Origin: Streptomyces omiyaensis
GTDB taxonomy: Bacteria; Actinomycetota; Actinomycetes; Streptomycetales; Streptomycetaceae
Direction: 5' to 3'
Assembly: GCF_014650895.1 (NCBI RefSeq)
Contig: NZ_BMVV01000004.1
Span: forward strand, 372,001-436,000
Length of the DNA: 64,000 bases
The notes beneath the pieces are model-generated. The model made no database searches. It saw only the letters and a list, made by a program, of their open reading frames with translations, and was not told where the DNA came from. The position numbers were made by a program, and so were the translations under genes. Below, piece after piece: positions 61,066 through 64,000 of the stretch; the stretch's first letter is position 1; each line of letters opens with the position of its first letter.

Positions 61066-61899
61066 ATGGGATACACGGACCAGCGCTTCGATGTGAACCT
61101 GTCGATCCTCTTCACGGAACTCCCGCTCCTGGAGCGCCCCGCGGCCGCCGCCGCGGCGGGCTTCACCGCGGTCGAGCTGTGGTGGCCCTGGATCGACACC
61201 GCCACCCCCGAGCAGAGCGAGCTCGACGCCCTCAAGAAGGCCCTTGAGGACGCCGGCACCCAGCTGGTGGGCCTGAACTTCTACGCCGGACAGCTCCCCG
61301 GCCCGGACCGCGGCGCGGTCTCGGTCCCGGGCGAGGAGTCCGACCGCTTCAAGGCCAACATCGACATCGCCGCGGACTTCGCCGCCTCGGTCGGCTGCAA
61401 GGCGCTCAACGCGCTCTACGGCAACCGCGTCGAGGGCGTCGACCCGGAGGTCCAGGACGCCCTCGCCCTGGAGAACCTGGTCCTGGCGGCCCGCGCCGCC
61501 GACCGCGTCGGCGCGATCCTGCTGATCGAGACCCTGAACGAGCCGGAGTCGCCGCTCTACCCGCTGGTGAGCGCCCCCTCCGCGATCGAGGTCGTCGACA
61601 AGGTGAACGAGGCCACCGGGCTCGGCAACGCCAAGTTCCTCCTCGACATCTACCACCTGGCCATGAACGGCGAGGACGTCAGCGACGTCATCGCGCGGTA
61701 CGCGGACAAGACCGGCCACGTCCAGATCGCGGACAAGCCGGGCCGCGGCGCCCCGGGCACCGGCGAGCTCCCCCTGGAGCAGCTGCTCGACGAGCTGAGG
61801 AAGGCCGGTTACGACGGCTGGGTCGGCCTGGAGTACAAGGCCGCCGACGCCGCCGCGTCCTTCGCATGGCTCGCCGCAGAGGCCCGCCCGGCCCGCTGA
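61066..61899 (+). CDS. hyi: Hydroxypyruvate isomerase
   Basis: A 277-residue TIM-barrel isomerase of the Hyi/AP-endonuclease-2 family, interconverting hydroxypyruvate and tartronate semialdehyde. Landmarks: VNLSILFTELPLLERPAAAAAAGFTAVELWWPW, LVGLNFYAGQLPGPDRG, LLIETLNEPESPLYPL (metal-site Glu) and FLLDIYHLAMNGED (metal-site Asp/His), HVQIADKPGRGAPGTGEL, WVGLEYKA. Start ATG after AAGGAG. First gene of hyi-glxR, divergent from the HTH/thiamine-binding pair. Confidence 0.95.
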   Translation: MGYTDQRFDVNLSILFTELPLLERPAAAAAAGFTAVELWWPWIDTATPEQSELDALKKALEDAGTQLVGLNFYAGQLPGPDRGAVSVPGEESDRFKANIDIAADFAASVGCKALNALYGNRVEGVDPEVQDALALENLVLAARAADRVGAILLIETLNEPESPLYPLVSAPSAIEVVDKVNEATGLGNAKFLLDIYHLAMNGEDVSDVIARYADKTGHVQIADKPGRGAPGTGELPLEQLLDELRKAGYDGWVGLEYKAADAAASFAWLAAEARPAR

Positions 61900-61943
61900 C
61901 GCAGGCCCCCTCCCCGTACGACCTTGTTTTGAGAGGCACCCTC

Positions 61944-62834
61944 ATGAGCAACCTTCCCAAGATCGCGTGGATCGGCCTCGGCATCATGGGCTCCCCCATG
62001 TCCGAGAACCTGATCAAGGCCGGCTACTCGGTCACCGGCTTCACCCTGGAGCAGGACAAGCTGGAGCGCCTGGCCAAGGCCGGCGGCACCGCGGCCGGCT
62101 CCATCGCCGAGGCCGTGAAGGACGCCGACGTCATCATCACGATGGTGCCCGCCTCCCCGCAGGTCGAGGCCATCTCCTACGGCCCCGAGGGCATCCTGGA
62201 GAACGCCAGGCAGGGCGCGCTGATCGTCGACATGTCGTCGATCACCCCGCAGACCTCCGTGGACCTGGCGAAGAACGCCAAGGAGAAGGGCATCCGCGTC
62301 ATCGACGCCCCCGTCTCCGGCGGCGAGGCCGGCGCCATCGAGGCCGTGCTCTCCATCATGGTCGGCGGCGAGCAGGCCGACTTCGACGAGGCCCTCCCGA
62401 TCCTGGAGGCCCTCGGCAAGGTCATCGTCCTCTGCGGCCCGCACGGCTCCGGCCAGACGGTCAAGGCGGCCAACCAGCTCATCGTCGCCGTGAACATCCA
62501 GGCGTGCGCCGAGGCCGTGGTCTTCCTGGAGAAGTCCGGCGTGAACCTCCAGGCCGCCCTCGACGTCCTCAACGGCGGTCTGGCCGGCTCGACCGTGCTG
62601 ACCCGCAAGAAGGACAACTTCCTGAACCGGGACTTCAAGCCCGGCTTCCGGATCGACCTGCACCACAAGGACATGGGCATCGTGACCGACGCCGCCCGCA
62701 ACGTCGGCGCGGCCCTCCCGGTCGGCGCCGTGGTCGCCCAGCTCGTCGCCTCGCTGCGCGCGCAGGGTGACGGCGGCCTGGACCACTCGGCCCTGCTCCG
62801 CGCCGTCGAGCGTCTCTCCGGCGCGCAGGTCTGA
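61944..62834 (+). CDS. glxR: Tartronate semialdehyde reductase (2-hydroxy-3-oxopropionate reductase)
   Basis: A 296-residue beta-hydroxyacid dehydrogenase that reduces tartronate semialdehyde to glycerate. The NAD-binding motif [20 protein letters not shown] is at the N-terminus, the substrate site [22 protein letters not shown] near residue 118, the catalytic Lys in [16 protein letters not shown] near 172, and [19 protein letters not shown] near 240. ATG follows GAGAGG; 44 bp after hyi. It completes the glycerate route; the carboligase gene gcl is not in the window. Confidence 0.95.
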   Translation: MSNLPKIAWIGLGIMGSPMSENLIKAGYSVTGFTLEQDKLERLAKAGGTAAGSIAEAVKDADVIITMVPASPQVEAISYGPEGILENARQGALIVDMSSITPQTSVDLAKNAKEKGIRVIDAPVSGGEAGAIEAVLSIMVGGEQADFDEALPILEALGKVIVLCGPHGSGQTVKAANQLIVAVNIQACAEAVVFLEKSGVNLQAALDVLNGGLAGSTVLTRKKDNFLNRDFKPGFRIDLHHKDMGIVTDAARNVGAALPVGAVVAQLVASLRAQGDGGLDHSALLRAVERLSGAQV

Positions 62835-62840
62835 CCTGCC

Positions 62841-62925
62841 GCCCCGTCCCGACGGGGCCCCAGATTTCCGGTCGGCGGCGGCGCTGACACCTGTCCTGTC
62901 GCGCCCAGGCGCCGCCGCCGACCGG
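62841..62925 (+). terminator. Double hairpin terminator after glxR
   Basis: First GCCCCGTC (62841-62848) / GACGGGGC (62851-62858), then a perfect 17-bp stem CCGGTCGGCGGCGGCGC (62868-62884) / GCGCCGCCGCCGACCGG (62909-62925) with a 24-base loop. Together they isolate the catalase gene as its own transcription unit. Confidence 0.85.
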
Positions 62926-62942
62926 AACACCACACTTCAATT

Positions 62943-62957
62943 TCAACAAACTGTTGA
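62943..62957. promoter_or_regulatory. Class A operator at the catalase promoter
   Basis: TCAACAAACTGTTGA, perfect 5-5-5 palindrome; its right arm runs into the -35 TTGACG. Same geometry as at uraD. Confidence 0.75.
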
Positions 62958-62983
62958 CGCCGTGTTTCGAGCGAACTTACGCT
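62954..62983 (+). promoter_or_regulatory. Catalase promoter
   Basis: TTGACG (62954-62959), an 18-base spacer and TACGCT (62978-62983). Predicted start near 62990. Confidence 0.65.
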
Positions 62984-63021
62984 CCACGGCAGTCAGCAGC
63001 ATCCTGTACGGAAAGGCCACC

Positions 63022-64000
63022 ATGTCGAAGCGCGTGCTTACGACCGAGTCCGGCGCCCCCGTCGCCGACAACCAGAACTCCGCCACCGCCGGCGTCGGTG
63101 GCCCTCTCCTCCTCCAGGACCAGCACCTGCTGGAGAAGCTCGCGCGCTTCAACCGTGAGCGCATCCCGGAGCGCGTGGTGCACGCCCGCGGCTCCGGCGC
63201 GTACGGCTACTTCGAGGTGACCGACGACGTCACCGGCTTCACCAAGGCCGACTTCCTCTCCGAGGTGGGCCGGAAGACGGAGCTCTTCATCCGCTTCTCC
63301 ACCGTGGCCGACTCGCTCGGCGGCGCGGACGCGGTCCGCGACCCGCGCGGCTTCGCGGTGAAGTTCTACACCGAAGAGGGCAACTACGACCTCGTCGGCA
63401 ACAACACCCCGGTGTTCTTCATCAAGGACCCGATCAAGTTCCCCGACTTCATCCACTCCCAGAAGCGCGACCCCTTCACGGGCAAGCAGGAGGCGGACAA
63501 CGTCTGGGACTTCTGGGCCCACGCCCCCGAGGCCACCCACCAGATCACCTGGCTCATGGGCGACCGCGGCATCCCGGCCTCGTACCGCCACATGAACGGC
63601 TACGGCTCGCACACCTACCAGTGGACCAACGAGGCGGGCGAGGCCTTCTTCGTCAAGTACCACTTCAAGACGAACCAGGGCGTCCGCTCCCTCTCCGCCG
63701 ACCAGGCCGCCGAGCTCGTCGGCAAGGACGCCAACTCGCACCAGACGGACCTGCTCCAGGCCATCGAGCGCGGCGTGAACCCGTCCTGGACCCTCTACGT
63801 GCAGGTCATGCCGGCCGCCGAGGCCGCCGAGTACCGCTTCAACCCGTTCGACCTCACCAAGGTGTGGCCGCACGCGGACTACCCGCTCCAGCGGGTCGGC
63901 CGGATGGTCCTCGACCGCAACCCGGACAACGTCTTCGCCGAGGTCGAGCAGGCCGCGTTCTCCCCGAACAACTTCGTCCCGGGCATCGGCCCCTCGCCGG
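63022..64000 (+). CDS. katA: Catalase (partial, runs off the window)
   Basis: The first 326 codons of a clade 3-like monofunctional heme catalase (KatA type). The active-site His54 in [16 protein letters not shown], the Asn in [17 protein letters not shown] (about 127) and the [26 protein letters not shown] segments are intact; the proximal heme Tyr lies beyond the end. ATG at 63022 after GGAAAGG. It probably removes H2O2 from urate oxidase and shares its class A operator. Confidence 0.96.
   Translation, partial: MSKRVLTTESGAPVADNQNSATAGVGGPLLLQDQHLLEKLARFNRERIPERVVHARGSGAYGYFEVTDDVTGFTKADFLSEVGRKTELFIRFSTVADSLGGADAVRDPRGFAVKFYTEEGNYDLVGNNTPVFFIKDPIKFPDFIHSQKRDPFTGKQEADNVWDFWAHAPEATHQITWLMGDRGIPASYRHMNGYGSHTYQWTNEAGEAFFVKYHFKTNQGVRSLSADQAAELVGKDANSHQTDLLQAIERGVNPSWTLYVQVMPAAEAAEYRFNPFDLTKVWPHADYPLQRVGRMVLDRNPDNVFAEVEQAAFSPNNFVPGIGPSP

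Overview
The window is about 73% GC by eye, with GTG/ATG starts, GTGA/ATGA start-stop overlaps, Sec-type signal peptides and U-less hairpin terminators. Gene content (AllR-type IclR repressor, two-component pairs, F420-type enzymes, glutamate ABC operon) points to a chromosomal arm-proximal region of a Streptomyces or close relative. No tRNA, rRNA, CRISPR array, prophage or insertion sequence was seen.

Layout. (1) 0.4-5.6 kb, minus strand: reductive pyrimidine/hydantoin catabolism (nitrilase-type beta-ureidopropionase, class III aminotransferase, a truncated hydantoinase relic, an intact hydantoinase, a luciferase-like oxidoreductase). (2) 5.8-16.2 kb: mixed accessory genes: a solenoid-like protein, an F420/FMN split-barrel protein, a divergent leaderless regulator/methionine aminopeptidase pair, gamma-glutamyltransferase, a P450, a TPR-like protein and a secreted CocE-type hydrolase. 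(3) 16.3-19.5 kb: gluABCD glutamate importer. (4) 19.7-26.1 kb: exonuclease III, MBL hydrolase, an orphan PcaL fusion, a DEAD-box helicase, and glutaminase fused to a STAS-like domain. (5) 26.2-32.5 kb: CUT2 sugar ABC operon with ROK kinase, divergent from an inositol-dehydrogenase-like gene. (6) 32.5-37.4 kb: a two-component system, EamA exporter, DHFR-like protein and SDR. (7) 37.7-41.4 kb: allantoinase, allantoicase and the IclR regulator AllR. (8) 41.7-45.8 kb: MacB-type ABC exporter divergent from a second two-component pair. (9) 45.9-48.5 kb: MobA-like nucleotidyltransferase and malate synthase. (10) 48.7-53.4 kb: secreted esterase and uncharacterised proteins. (11) 53.6-64.0 kb: purine block: two NCS2 permeases, guanine deaminase, urate oxidase, HIU hydrolase, OHCU decarboxylase, a small HTH protein, a thiamine-binding-like protein, hydroxypyruvate isomerase, tartronate semialdehyde reductase and the start of catalase.

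How the genes fit together. Guanine or urate enters through the NCS2 permeases. Guanine is deaminated to xanthine; xanthine dehydrogenase is not in the window, but a MobA-like cofactor enzyme is. Urate goes to allantoin by PucL, UraH and UraD, releasing H2O2 that the adjacent catalase can remove. Allantoin goes to allantoate and ureidoglycolate by AllB and Alc. Glyoxylate is then consumed either by malate synthase or by the glycerate route (Hyi, GlxR; the carboligase gene Gcl is not in the window).

The most interesting structure is regulatory. A 15-bp palindrome TCAAC-N5-GTTGA lies at four dispersed promoters (allB-alc, aceB, uraD-uraH-pucL, catalase). A second palindrome, TTCCR-N5-YGGAA, lies in the allB/allR intergenic region and just upstream of hyi. 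Together they read as a purine-to-glyoxylate regulon, and AllR is the obvious but unproven candidate to bind one or both classes.
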